Positions 1-5,479 of a DNA stretch of 5,479 bases are shown in pieces (position 1 is the stretch's first letter; every line of letters begins with the position of its first letter). The DNA lies in assembly GCA_945283395.1 (NCBI GenBank), contig CALYQH010000100.1, positions 1-5,479 on the forward strand. Direction: 5' to 3'. Origin of the DNA: an uncultured Ventosimonas sp. (GTDB taxonomy: Bacteria > Pseudomonadota > Gammaproteobacteria > Pseudomonadales > Pseudomonadaceae). The translations under genes were made by a program, and so were the position numbers. The notes under the pieces are model-generated. The model saw only the letters and a list, made by a program, of their open reading frames with translations. It searched no databases and was not told where the DNA came from.

Positions 1-76
1 ATTTAAAAAAAACTTCTGTTAACAATAATCTAATTAAAACTAAGTTGCTATTATTTTATATTCTTTCTAATTTTTC

Positions 77-82
77 TATAAT
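77..82 (+). promoter_or_regulatory. Possible -10 element for the AI-2E family gene
   Basis: A perfect TATAAT lies 43 bases before the ATG at 126. Transcription would start near position 89 and give a leader of about 37 nt. No good -35 hexamer lies at the usual spacing (the region around 54-59 is only T-rich), and this DNA is AT-rich enough for chance matches. If real, it argues against the upstream TTG at 45 as the start codon, because the element lies inside that extension. Confidence 0.35.
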
Positions 83-125
83 AATCCATCCATTTCTTGC
101 AAGACCATTAAGTAAGCCAACATTT

Positions 126-1136
126 ATGAATAACGTATCCTCTGGGTCAATTAATTTTATTAGTGTACTAATTATAACAATGTGTTTACTGCTTGTTTTA
201 CCATTAAAAATATTACCTTGCTTAATTGCCGGCTTACTTATTTACGAAATCATAGATAGTATCACTAAAGTTCTGCAAAGCTATATTGCAGGGCATACTG
301 CCCGCCTTGTAGCTGTTGGAATTCTATCAGTTATAATCATCATTGCCCTAACTATAGCTTTCACCAGTATTTTTTCATTTGTTATGCATGAAGCTAACCA
401 TCCTGAACAACTTTCTAGTAAACTTCTGACTATTATAGAAAGGGCTCGAAATCAACTACCTGAAAGGTTTGATAATTATCTACCTGCTACAGCAGACGAG
501 ATTAAAACCAATATTAGTCAATTTATTTTAGGTCATCTTTCAGAACTTAAAAGCTTTGGAAAAGATACAGCTCACCTTTTCGTAACAGTACTAATAGGAA
601 TGATTTTAGGTGCTATCATCGCATTACAACCAACTCCTGAGCCAGGCACTATGCGTCCTTTAGCTGACGCCTTATTTACTAGAGTAAGTCGTTTTGCTGG
701 CGCATTCCATGATATTGTATTTGCTCAAATAAAAATATCTTCATTAAATACTACGTTATCAGCTATTTTTCTACTGACCGTTCCGCATATCTTTGGCGAA
801 CATCTACCATTAGTTAAAACACTTATTTTAATAACCTTTTTCGCAGGACTACTACCCGTTATTGGAAATCTGATTTCCAATACTATTATCTTTATTGTTG
901 CAATTTCAGTTTCCTTTTGGATAGCTGTATGTGTATTGGTTTATCTTATTCTTATTCATAAACTAGAATATTTTTTAAATGCTCGTATTGTTGGTGGCCA
1001 GATAAAAGCACGAGCATGGGAGCTTCTTATTGCTATGCTGGTGTTTGAAGCCGCTTTTGGTCTTGTAGGAGTGATAGCCGCCCCTATTTATTATGCTTAT
1101 TTAAAAAGCGAGTTAAGAGCAGAAAATCTAATTTAA
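126..1136 (+). CDS. AI-2E family transporter (PerM/YhhT-like membrane protein)
   Basis: This is a polytopic inner-membrane protein of the AI-2E/PerM family, whose members export small molecules such as autoinducer-2 or act as Na+/H+ antiporters; the substrate here cannot be told. From the ATG at 126 it has 336 residues, near the usual length of about 350. Hydrophobic helices begin near residues 11-44 and 60-86. A polar stretch with amphipathic helices follows (about 88-148), as is typical of the family, then a helix at 149-168. The C-terminal half carries the best family signs: a GLLPVIGN turn at 241-248, HKLEYFLNARIVGG at 278-291, and a Gly/Ala-rich last helix ending AAPIYYAYLKSEL near 318-330. 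The frame stays open upstream to a TTG at 45, adding 27 residues. The ATG is preferred because the first family helix follows it closely and a TATAAT lies in the extension. The ribosome binding site is weak (AAGTAAG at 110-116). The gene stands alone and converges on cycA. Confidence 0.85.
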   Translation: MNNVSSGSINFISVLIITMCLLLVLPLKILPCLIAGLLIYEIIDSITKVLQSYIAGHTARLVAVGILSVIIIIALTIAFTSIFSFVMHEANHPEQLSSKLLTIIERARNQLPERFDNYLPATADEIKTNISQFILGHLSELKSFGKDTAHLFVTVLIGMILGAIIALQPTPEPGTMRPLADALFTRVSRFAGAFHDIVFAQIKISSLNTTLSAIFLLTVPHIFGEHLPLVKTLILITFFAGLLPVIGNLISNTIIFIVAISVSFWIAVCVLVYLILIHKLEYFLNARIVGGQIKARAWELLIAMLVFEAAFGLVGVIAAPIYYAYLKSELRAENLI

Positions 1137-1241
1137 AAAATTTAACTATTAACACTATAAGTCCAAGAAAGGATTTAAAGCATATAACTCATATTTGACA
1201 CTATATTAATTAGTCAATAAGCCATTACACCAACTATCAAC

Positions 1242-1257
1242 AAAATAGAGCTATTTT
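1242..1257 (+). terminator. Weak hairpin after the AI-2E family gene
   Basis: AAAATAG (1242-1248) and CTATTTT (1251-1257) form a 7-bp inverted repeat that runs into further T residues (to 1258). It is the best terminator candidate for the plus-strand gene ending at 1136. It is AT-rich and about 105 bases downstream, so support is weak. A second inverted repeat, TTGCTAA (1277-1283) with TTAGCAA (1302-1308), lies nearby. The rest of 1137-1373 shows nothing gene-like. Confidence 0.25.
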
Positions 1258-1373
1258 TATAAGCAACCTTTAAAAATTGCTAAATACCTTACATTAGCTC
1301 ATTAGCAACCAGCAGTAAGCTATTATCAACTTAAGAAGACATAATAACGCTAAACACATCAATTACCTATAGC

Positions 1374-1409
1374 AAAAAACTATAGAGGAAAATATCAAAT
1401 ATTTTCCTC
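1374..1409 (-). terminator. Rho-independent terminator of cycA
   Basis: GAGGAAAATAT (1385-1395) and ATATTTTCCTC (1399-1409) form a perfect 11-bp stem with a 3-nt loop. Read on the minus strand, five bases follow and then six T residues (1379-1374). The 5' arm is made of the last codons of cycA, and the stop codon TGA (1397-1395) sits across the loop. The stem is symmetrical, so it may also stop plus-strand transcripts arriving from the convergent gene, but there is no good T-run on that side. Confidence 0.75.
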
Positions 1410-2825
1410 GTTATTCATTGCATCTTGGGTTATTTTCTGCCATCTATTCTTCACCGAGCTTGGGACAATATAGTAACTTATTAAAAGTATAATAAACCAA
1501 ATGGGTGTTGCCAACAGCGCCTGCCTAGTATCTTGTTGAAACACTAAGGTAGTGATGATAAATATAAAAAAGACAATACACACCCAGCACATAGGAATCC
1601 CGCCTGGCATTTTGTAGTTAGAGGTAATATGGCGTTGTGGATATTTGTTACGATAAACCATATAAGCAAATAGTATTAACATCCAAATAAATAAAAATAA
1701 AATGGTTGCCACAGAGGAAACTAAAGTGAATACATAAATAATATGATCATTATTAAAGTACAATAATATTACCCCTGGAAATAAACAGGCGCATGAGAAA
1801 AGTAGACCATTAGCAGGTACCGCAGCGCGAGACAAGGAGGAAAAAGGCTTAGGGGCTTTAGTTAATAGTGATAACCCAAAAAGCATTCGACTAGTAGAGA
1901 AAATACCACTATTAGCTGAAGAAGCAGCAGAAGTTAACACAACAAAATAAATAATACTAGCCGCAGCTGGAAACCCTGCAAAAATAAAAAGGATAATAAA
2001 GGGGCTCTTGTCAGGATCTATAGTACGCCATGGAATAACTGACATAATAACAACAAGTGATAATACATAAAATAAAATGATACGAACTGGAATGGTATTG
2101 ATAGCTTTAGGCAATGTCTTATAAGGATCTTTTGCCTCTGCGGCAGTCGTACCTACTAACTCTACCCCGACAAAAGCAAACACCGCTATCTGAAAACCAG
2201 CTATAAAGCCACTTCCTCCTTTAGCAAAAAAACCACCATCATTCCATATATTGGCTAAAGAAGTTACCTCTCCTGTAGGAGCCTTAAAAGCTGTCAAAAT
2301 AAAACCAGCACCAACTACTATTAAGGTAACAATAGCAATAATTTTGATTAACGCAAACCAGAACTCTAACTCACCAAAAAGTTTAACCGTTAATAAATTA
2401 ATGGTTAAAAATAACATAATACAAATCAAAGCAGGAATCCAAGCTGGTAAGTTAGGTTCCCAAATTTTAATATACCCTGCTATGGCTACTAAATCAGCAA
2501 TACCTATAACAACCCAACAAAACCAATAAGTCCAACCTACAAAGAAACCTGCCATAGGTCCTAATAATTCGCTTACAAAATCCAGAAAAGACTTATATTT
2601 AAGGTTAGAAAGTAGTAGCTCTCCCATTGCCCTCATCACAAAAAATAACATAATGCCAATTAGTAAATAGATGAGCAAAATAGACGGCCCAGCTAAACTA
2701 ATAGTTTTACCAGACCCCATGAAAAGACCTGTTCCAATACAACCTCCTATGGCTATTAGTTGAATATGACGGCTGGTAAGACTTCTATCTAATTGCTGAT
2801 TAGCATCATTTTCTTGCTGAAACAT
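1395..2825 (-). CDS. cycA: D-serine/D-alanine/glycine permease
   Basis: CycA is an inner-membrane amino acid:H+ symporter of the APC superfamily (amino acid transporter family) that takes up glycine, D-alanine and D-serine. The 476 residues match the enteric protein (about 470) along the whole length. Family landmarks are SRHIQLIAIGGCIGTGLFMG at 18-37 (unwound first helix that binds the substrate), MRAMGELLLSNLKYKSF at 64-80, FGELEFWFALIKI at 150-162, FAFVGVELVGTTAAEAKDP at 216-234 (helix 6 region), SSANSGIFSTSRMLFGL at 302-318, and YKMPGG followed by MCWVC at 404-416. Twelve hydrophobic segments are expected. The ATG at 2825 has a good ribosome binding site, TAGGAAA on the minus strand, with AGGA at 2835-2832 and 6 nt to the start. 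It is a single gene; the cluster upstream ends at 2963, leaving 137 nt for its own promoter. Close relatives (AnsP, AroP, PheP) share the fold, but the helix 6 and YKMP blocks favour CycA. Confidence 0.93.
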   Translation of the reverse strand: MFQQENDANQQLDRSLTSRHIQLIAIGGCIGTGLFMGSGKTISLAGPSILLIYLLIGIMLFFVMRAMGELLLSNLKYKSFLDFVSELLGPMAGFFVGWTYWFCWVVIGIADLVAIAGYIKIWEPNLPAWIPALICIMLFLTINLLTVKLFGELEFWFALIKIIAIVTLIVVGAGFILTAFKAPTGEVTSLANIWNDGGFFAKGGSGFIAGFQIAVFAFVGVELVGTTAAEAKDPYKTLPKAINTIPVRIILFYVLSLVVIMSVIPWRTIDPDKSPFIILFIFAGFPAAASIIYFVVLTSAASSANSGIFSTSRMLFGLSLLTKAPKPFSSLSRAAVPANGLLFSCACLFPGVILLYFNNDHIIYVFTLVSSVATILFLFIWMLILFAYMVYRNKYPQRHITSNYKMPGGIPMCWVCIVFFIFIITTLVFQQDTRQALLATPIWFIILLISYYIVPSSVKNRWQKITQDAMNNEENI

Positions 2826-2896
2826 ACACTTTCCTAAAACCTCTCAATAGATTATGCATAAAGGCGAACATCAAAAGTCCCCTACTCTCATTTTAA

Positions 2897-2910
2897 GCTA
2901 TTATAATAGC
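2897..2910 (-). promoter_or_regulatory. Possible cycA -10 element inside a perfect palindrome
   Basis: GCTATTATAATAGC is a perfect 14-bp palindrome. It contains a consensus TATAAT on the minus strand (2905-2900), which would start transcription near 2893 and give cycA a leader of about 68 nt. No convincing -35 hexamer lies at 16-18 nt spacing. The palindrome could be an operator overlapping the -10 element, or a chance product of AT-rich sequence. Confidence 0.35.
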
Positions 2911-2932
2911 AACTAATGGCTATAAATATCAT

Positions 2933-2961
2933 TTATAAGAACTTAAAAGTTTTCTTTATAA
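2933..2961 (-). terminator. Imperfect hairpin after the pilin-like pair
   Basis: TTATAAGAACTT (2933-2944) pairs with 2947-2961 as a stem of about 12 bp with one- and two-base bulges and a tiny loop. It begins 2 nt after the stop codon at 2963. There is no T-run on the minus-strand side, so it may slow or process the transcript rather than end it. Confidence 0.25.
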
Positions 2962-2962
2962 T

Positions 2963-3211
2963 CTATTGATCCAGATAAAATTCAATATTCCTATATTGCT
3001 GACAAACACTAGGAGCTACTTCTTTTGCCGCATCTGTGTAACATTTCCATTGATAATGGCTTTGAGCTGAGCTTAATGCCTTAAAATGATAAATTTGGGT
3101 AATTGTTTTTCCTGCTACCGCTTTATCTATATTATCTTTTTTTAGTTGAATAATTAATTTACAACTCATAGTATTTATTTGAGTGACTGTTACATTAGCT
3201 ACTAATGGCAA
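2963..3211 (-). CDS. C-terminal fragment of the broken pilin-like gene, possible re-initiation
   Basis: This is the pilin-like C-terminal body downstream of the in-frame stop. If translated separately it would start at TTG 3211, seven codons after the TAA, with GAGG (3226-3223) 11 nt ahead as a weak ribosome binding site. It would have 82 residues, including the beta-strand region and the last three conserved cysteines, but no signal peptide or membrane anchor, so it would stay in the cytoplasm. It is more likely a non-expressed remnant than a gene of its own. Confidence 0.25.
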   Translation of the reverse strand: MPLVANVTVTQINTMSCKLIIQLKKDNIDKAVAGKTITQIYHFKALSSAQSHYQWKCYTDAAKEVAPSVCQQYRNIEFYLDQ

Positions 3212-3232
3212 TAGATTTATAACCTCTATATT

Positions 3233-3472
3233 TTAAGCCATAGGGCATTTATGATACTTTTCCCAAAATTGAGTAACGACTTCGTTACCTCTAAAAGCTA
3301 TCTCGGAAATTTCTAACTCCAATTGACTAGGATGAGAAACAGGCATTAAATAAGTTTTATAGAAAGAGTAGCCTAATATAATAAGTACAGCTGTGATAGG
3401 CATACTCACAACATAAAGTAATTGAATTATTAATTTTCTTATCACGCTATTATCCTCAGAGTCATTGCTCAT
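3233..3472 (-). CDS. N-terminal fragment of the broken pilin-like gene (79 aa)
   Basis: This is the product expected if the TAA at 3235-3233 is obeyed: 79 residues. It has a charged N-terminus (MSNDSEDNS), one membrane helix at about 14-35, and an amphipathic helical segment ending at Lys-Cys-Pro (75-77). It lacks the pilin beta-sheet and D-loop, so it should not fold as a complete pilin. The ATG at 3472 is chosen because it overlaps the upstream stop codon; the frame also extends to a TTG at 3484. There is no clear Shine-Dalgarno sequence. Confidence 0.45.
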   Translation of the reverse strand: MSNDSEDNSVIRKLIIQLLYVVSMPITAVLIILGYSFYKTYLMPVSHPSQLELEISEIAFRGNEVVTQFWEKYHKCPMA

Positions 3473-3884
3473 TAGGACAAGCAACCAAAAATTGCCTAAT
3501 ATCAGTTTGACAAGTCATTTGATACGGTGAATAACGCGTTAATGCATACATAATGTGTTTACCTCTAATCCATCTTGCTGCTTCGTCTTTCATGGTAGCT
3601 ACTACATAACAAGCATATTCTTGATTTGCTATTGAATGAACACTTTCTACGTATTTACCCCTTACCGGAAAGTTTGATGAAGTAAGCATTACATCTGTAG
3701 GACACTTTTCTTCTTGTTGATAAAAGTCTTGGATTATTATTTTTTGTCCTCTTATTAAAGATAGCGCCTCTGTTATTTGCGCTCTAGCAATGTAATCACA
3801 AAAACAGGGAGATATGAAGACAAAACATAAAGAAGTACCTATTAACCAAATACCTAAACTTATAATAGAATGCATAATTTTCAT
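3462..3884 (-). CDS. Type IVa pilin-like protein without the prepilin peptidase motif
   Basis: This 140-residue protein resembles a small type IVa pilin (PF00114-like). A hydrophobic helix at about 7-28 runs into CDYIARAQITEALSLIRGQK (29-48), which matches the pilin alpha-1 sequence after the conserved Pro22 (usually AIPAYQDYIARAQVTEAL). GKYVESV (76-82), CYVVATMK (92-99), an IRGK turn (106-109) and a final Cys125-Cys136 pair follow the pilin beta-sheet and D-loop order. Aligned on that proline (Pro26 here), the cleavage-site glycine is Met4 and the Glu5 of mature pilin is Ser9. Prepilin peptidase cleavage and normal fibre assembly are therefore doubtful. Cys61 and Cys92 may form a second disulphide. 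It could be a membrane-anchored periplasmic protein derived from a pilin; its function is unknown. ATG 3884 is taken as the start, ATG 3875 (Met4) is equally possible, and neither has a good ribosome binding site. It is first of two genes and overlaps the next by 11 nt. Confidence 0.7.
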   Translation of the reverse strand: MKIMHSIISLGIWLIGTSLCFVFISPCFCDYIARAQITEALSLIRGQKIIIQDFYQQEEKCPTDVMLTSSNFPVRGKYVESVHSIANQEYACYVVATMKDEAARWIRGKHIMYALTRYSPYQMTCQTDIRQFLVACPNEQ

Positions 3885-3909
3885 AAAGTTATCGCTACAA
3901 AATGCCCGT

Positions 3910-3931
3910 TTTAGCTTTGGCTAAAGCTAAA
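3910..3931 (-). promoter_or_regulatory. Hairpin in the leader of the pilin-like pair
   Basis: TTTAGCTTT (3910-3918) and AAAGCTAAA (3923-3931) form a perfect 9-bp stem with a 4-nt loop. It lies 25 bases before the ATG at 3884 and after the likely transcription start. No T-run follows on either strand, so it is not a standard terminator. It could stabilise the leader or hide the poor ribosome binding site. Confidence 0.4.
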
Positions 3932-3961
3932 CTGTATTTTAGTCCCTTTCAAGCTATTTTA

Positions 3962-3989
3962 ATTATATTCCTCTTGCTTAAAGCTGCAA
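3962..3989 (-). promoter_or_regulatory. Likely promoter of the pilin-like pair
   Basis: On the minus strand, TTGCAG (3989-3984) and a perfect TATAAT (3967-3962) are 16 nt apart. This fits a housekeeping sigma-70 promoter with a weak -35. Transcription would start near 3955, leaving a leader of about 70 nt that contains the 3910-3931 hairpin. No sigma-54 type GG-N10-GC element, as found before many major pilin genes, was noticed. Confidence 0.4.
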
Positions 3990-4110
3990 CTAACTTATAG
4001 GTATGAATTTTAATTTATAAAAGAATTAGTTATAGTTTAATAGATCTAGATATATTGCTGCTAATTATTATATTGGACAACTTTAACTAAATTAATCATC
4101 GAAAACGAAC

Positions 4111-4122
4111 AGAGTTAACTCT
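4111..4122. repeat. 12-bp perfect palindrome AGAGTTAACTCT
   Basis: An isolated perfect palindrome in the gap between the pilin-like pair and typA. It lies about 120 bp upstream of the predicted -35 of the pilin-like pair. It could be a binding site for a dimeric regulator, but it has no second copy in the window. Confidence 0.4.
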
Positions 4123-4169
4123 AAATTTTAGCTCAATGAAAACAAGCTGCTTTTTCAGCTATAGTTAAC

Positions 4170-4194
4170 ATAAGCATTGATGATATAAGCATTG
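4170..4194. repeat. 10-bp direct repeat ATAAGCATTG
   Basis: Two exact copies lie at 4170-4179 and 4185-4194, with start points 15 bp apart. No third copy was seen nearby. It may be a small tandem duplication. Confidence 0.5.
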
Positions 4195-4245
4195 TATTCA
4201 ACTACTATAAAAAAAGAATTAATTTGTTTGCTATTAAGCAGTTAT

Positions 4246-4273
4246 AAAAAAACCCCAGATTAACTGAGGTTTT
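4246..4273 (-). terminator. Rho-independent terminator of typA
   Basis: On the minus strand AAAACCTCAG (4273-4264), a five-base loop and CTGGGGTTTT (4258-4249) form a 10-bp stem with one G-T wobble. The stem runs directly into a T-tract (4252-4246). It begins 13 nt after the typA stop codon. It separates typA from the pilin-like pair, which therefore needs its own promoter. Confidence 0.92.
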
Positions 4274-4286
4274 GGTAGATATAAAC

Positions 4287-5479
4287 TCAATCTTTAGTAC
4301 GTTCTGCTCTTTTACGATCATTATCATTTAGCACTTTTTTACGTAACCTGATTGACTTAGGAGTGACTTCCACTAGTTCATCATCATCGATAAATTCTAA
4401 AGCCTGCTCTAAAGTGAAATTGATGGGAGGGACGAGTTGAATAGTCTCATCATTACCCGAAGCACGCATGTTATCCAATTTTTTCCCTTTGGTAGGATTA
4501 ACTACCAAATCATTACCTCTTGAATGAATACCCACTATCATCCCTTCATAACATTCCATACCAGGTTCAACAAAGAGACGTCCTCGTTCTTGTAAAGTCC
4601 CTAATGAATAAGCCAAAATCTTTCCACCTGCCATAGCAACAAGTACACCACTTGGCCGATGCTCTACTTCACCTTCTTTTATCTTACCGTAATGACTAAA
4701 AGTACTGGTCAAAATTCCGGTTCCAGAAGTCAACGTAAGAAATTGATTACGAAAACCAATTAAGCCTCTAGAAGGAACTATATACTCCAAACGAACACGC
4801 CCTTTTCCATCAGGCAACATGTTGGTTAGATCTCCTTTGCGCAAGCCCATTTGCTCCATAATAGTACCTTGGTGTTGTTCCTCAATATCAATAGTTACAT
4901 TTTCATAAGGTTCCTGTTTTTCACCATTTACTTCCTTAATAATCACTTCTGGCCTCGAAACGCCTAACTCAAAGCCTTCCCGCCTCATACTTTCTATTAA
5001 TACTGACAAATGTAATTCACCACGGCCAGAAACTTTAAATTTCTCTGCCGAGTCACCCTCTTCTACCCGTAAAGCAACATTGTGCAATAACTCTTTTTCT
5101 AAACGTTCTTTGATATTACGACTGGTAACAAATTTGCCCTCTTGTCCTGCAAAGGGAGAATCATTGACTTGGAATGTCATACTTACGGTAGGTTCATCTA
5201 CCGTAAGAGGAGACATTGCTTCTACTTTTTGAGGATCACATAAAGTATCAGAGATAAATAACTGATCAAATCCATTGACACAAACAATATCACCTGCTTG
5301 TGCTTCATCTTGGTCAATGCGGTGTAAGCCATGATACCCCATAATTTTCAAAATACGACCATTACGTTTTTTACCATCAATATCAATAGCCACTACTGGG
5401 GAATTTGCTTTAATAGTTCCTCTATTAATTCGGCCAATACCTATGACACCTAGATAACTGCTGTAATCTAGTGAAGAAA
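4287..5479 (-). CDS. typA: Translational GTPase TypA/BipA, C-terminal two thirds (N-terminus outside the window)
   Basis: TypA (BipA) is a ribosome-binding GTPase of the EF-G/LepA class that helps 50S subunit assembly, especially in the cold or under stress. 396 complete codons are visible of about 605; the frame stays open to the right edge, so the GTPase domain with its G1-G5 motifs and the start codon are not in view. A GTG at 5393 is internal, because LDYSSYLGVIGIGRINRG upstream of it is typical TypA sequence. In visible numbering, residues 1-~95 are the domain II beta-barrel. About 97-185 is domain III (TVDEPTVSMTF at 92-102, SGRGELHLSVLIESMRREGF at 150-169). About 189-275 is the EF-G domain V-like part (EPYENVTIDIEEQHQG, RKGDL, PSRGLIGFR). 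The rest is the C-terminal domain found only in TypA, with NPTKGKKLDNMRASGNDE at 327-344 and LEQALEFIDDDELVEVTPKS at 356-375. No frameshift or missing block is seen. The gene ends in its own strong terminator. Confidence 0.96.
   Translation of the reverse strand, partial: SSLDYSSYLGVIGIGRINRGTIKANSPVVAIDIDGKKRNGRILKIMGYHGLHRIDQDEAQAGDIVCVNGFDQLFISDTLCDPQKVEAMSPLTVDEPTVSMTFQVNDSPFAGQEGKFVTSRNIKERLEKELLHNVALRVEEGDSAEKFKVSGRGELHLSVLIESMRREGFELGVSRPEVIIKEVNGEKQEPYENVTIDIEEQHQGTIMEQMGLRKGDLTNMLPDGKGRVRLEYIVPSRGLIGFRNQFLTLTSGTGILTSTFSHYGKIKEGEVEHRPSGVLVAMAGGKILAYSLGTLQERGRLFVEPGMECYEGMIVGIHSRGNDLVVNPTKGKKLDNMRASGNDETIQLVPPINFTLEQALEFIDDDELVEVTPKSIRLRKKVLNDNDRKRAERTKD

Larger units (their letters stand above)
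2963..3472 (-). pseudogene. Type IVa pilin-like gene interrupted by one in-frame TAA
   Basis: One reading frame from ATG 3472 to TAG 2963 would encode 168 residues, but codon 80 (3235-3233) is TAA. Both sides are in the same frame and together resemble one pilin-like protein. A hydrophobic N-terminal segment lies at about 14-35. The block ISEIAFRGNEVVTQFWEKYHKCP at 55-77 parallels residues 37-62 of the upstream neighbour. After the stop come a VANVTV strand (91-96) that fits the pilin GKYVxSVTV block, CKLIIQLKK with DKAVAGKTIT (104-125), and a final WKC...C pair (Cys144, Cys157) like the pilin D-loop disulphide. Cysteines 76, 104, 144 and 157 match the order of those in the upstream paralogue. 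The N-terminus has no Gly-Phe-x-x-x-Glu prepilin signature. The start overlaps the end of the upstream gene by 11 nt, so translation is probably coupled. The 89 codons after the stop remain open in AT-rich DNA, which suggests recent loss, an assembly error or readthrough. Confidence 0.7.
3990..4245. other. Intergenic stretch without a supported gene
   Basis: Between the pilin-like promoter and the typA terminator the sequence is AT-rich, has stops in all frames and shows no RNA gene I recognise. It contains a 12-bp palindrome (4111-4122), a 10-bp direct repeat (4170-4194) and an AGCTG/CAGCT inverted repeat around 4145-4160. The longest start-to-stop frame noticed is 19 codons on the minus strand (4192-4133), with no ribosome binding site. 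Confidence 0.6.

Noticed and set aside
1195..1217. TTGACA matching a perfect -35, also part of a TTGAC/GTCAA inverted repeat
   Set aside because: There is no -10-like hexamer at 16-18 nt (TAAGCC at 17 nt) and no plus-strand gene downstream before the convergent cycA.
2251..2529. 92-codon plus-strand open frame opposite cycA
   Set aside because: It is antisense to the conserved middle of cycA. Its translation is lysine/isoleucine-rich with no recognisable motif, so it is a shadow of the real gene.
2826..2893. Glycine riboswitch in the cycA leader
   Set aside because: The leader of about 68 nt is too short, and I see no conserved glycine aptamer core.
4133..4192. 19-codon minus-strand frame (MLISSMLMLTIAEKAACFH)
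   Set aside because: It is very short, has no ribosome binding site, and its start is built from the ATAAGCATTG repeat. Nothing supports translation.
3990..4245. tRNA or other known structured RNA in the gap
   Set aside because: No cloverleaf, T-loop motif or conserved RNA core was found when reading both strands.
5391..5393. GTG as the start of typA
   Set aside because: The frame continues upstream with strongly typical TypA sequence to the window edge, so this codon is an internal valine.

Overview
The window is an AT-rich piece of bacterial chromosome, roughly one third G+C by eye. It most likely comes from a gammaproteobacterium. The CycA protein is close to the enteric CycA from end to end. 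The TypA/BipA C-terminal part mixes residues typical of Pseudomonas and of enteric bacteria, and two small genes look like type IVa pilins. An AT-rich, possibly host-associated relative of Pseudomonadales or Orbales would fit, but the genus is inference only.

Layout, left to right. A plus-strand membrane protein of the AI-2E/PerM transporter family (126-1136) converges on a minus-strand D-serine/D-alanine/glycine permease, cycA (1395-2825). CycA ends in a strong hairpin terminator that contains its own stop codon. Upstream of cycA is a two-gene, minus-strand pilin-like cluster (2963-3884). Its first gene is an intact 140-residue pilin-like protein. The second overlaps the first by 11 nt and is split by one in-frame TAA, so it is scored as a pseudogene. 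A gap of about 400 bp (3885-4286) holds a likely promoter and leader hairpin for the pilin-like pair, some short repeats, and the rho-independent terminator of typA. The right end is the C-terminal two thirds of typA (minus strand), running off the window edge before its GTPase domain.

The genes do not form one pathway. typA (ribosome-associated GTPase), cycA (amino acid uptake) and the AI-2E family protein are ordinary chromosomal genes. The unusual part is the pilin-like pair. Both genes have a pilin-like body with four cysteines in matching order, but neither has the Gly(-1)/Glu(+5) prepilin peptidase signature, and one is interrupted. They look like a degenerating or repurposed pilin paralogue pair. 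No mobile element, CRISPR array, tRNA or rRNA was seen.
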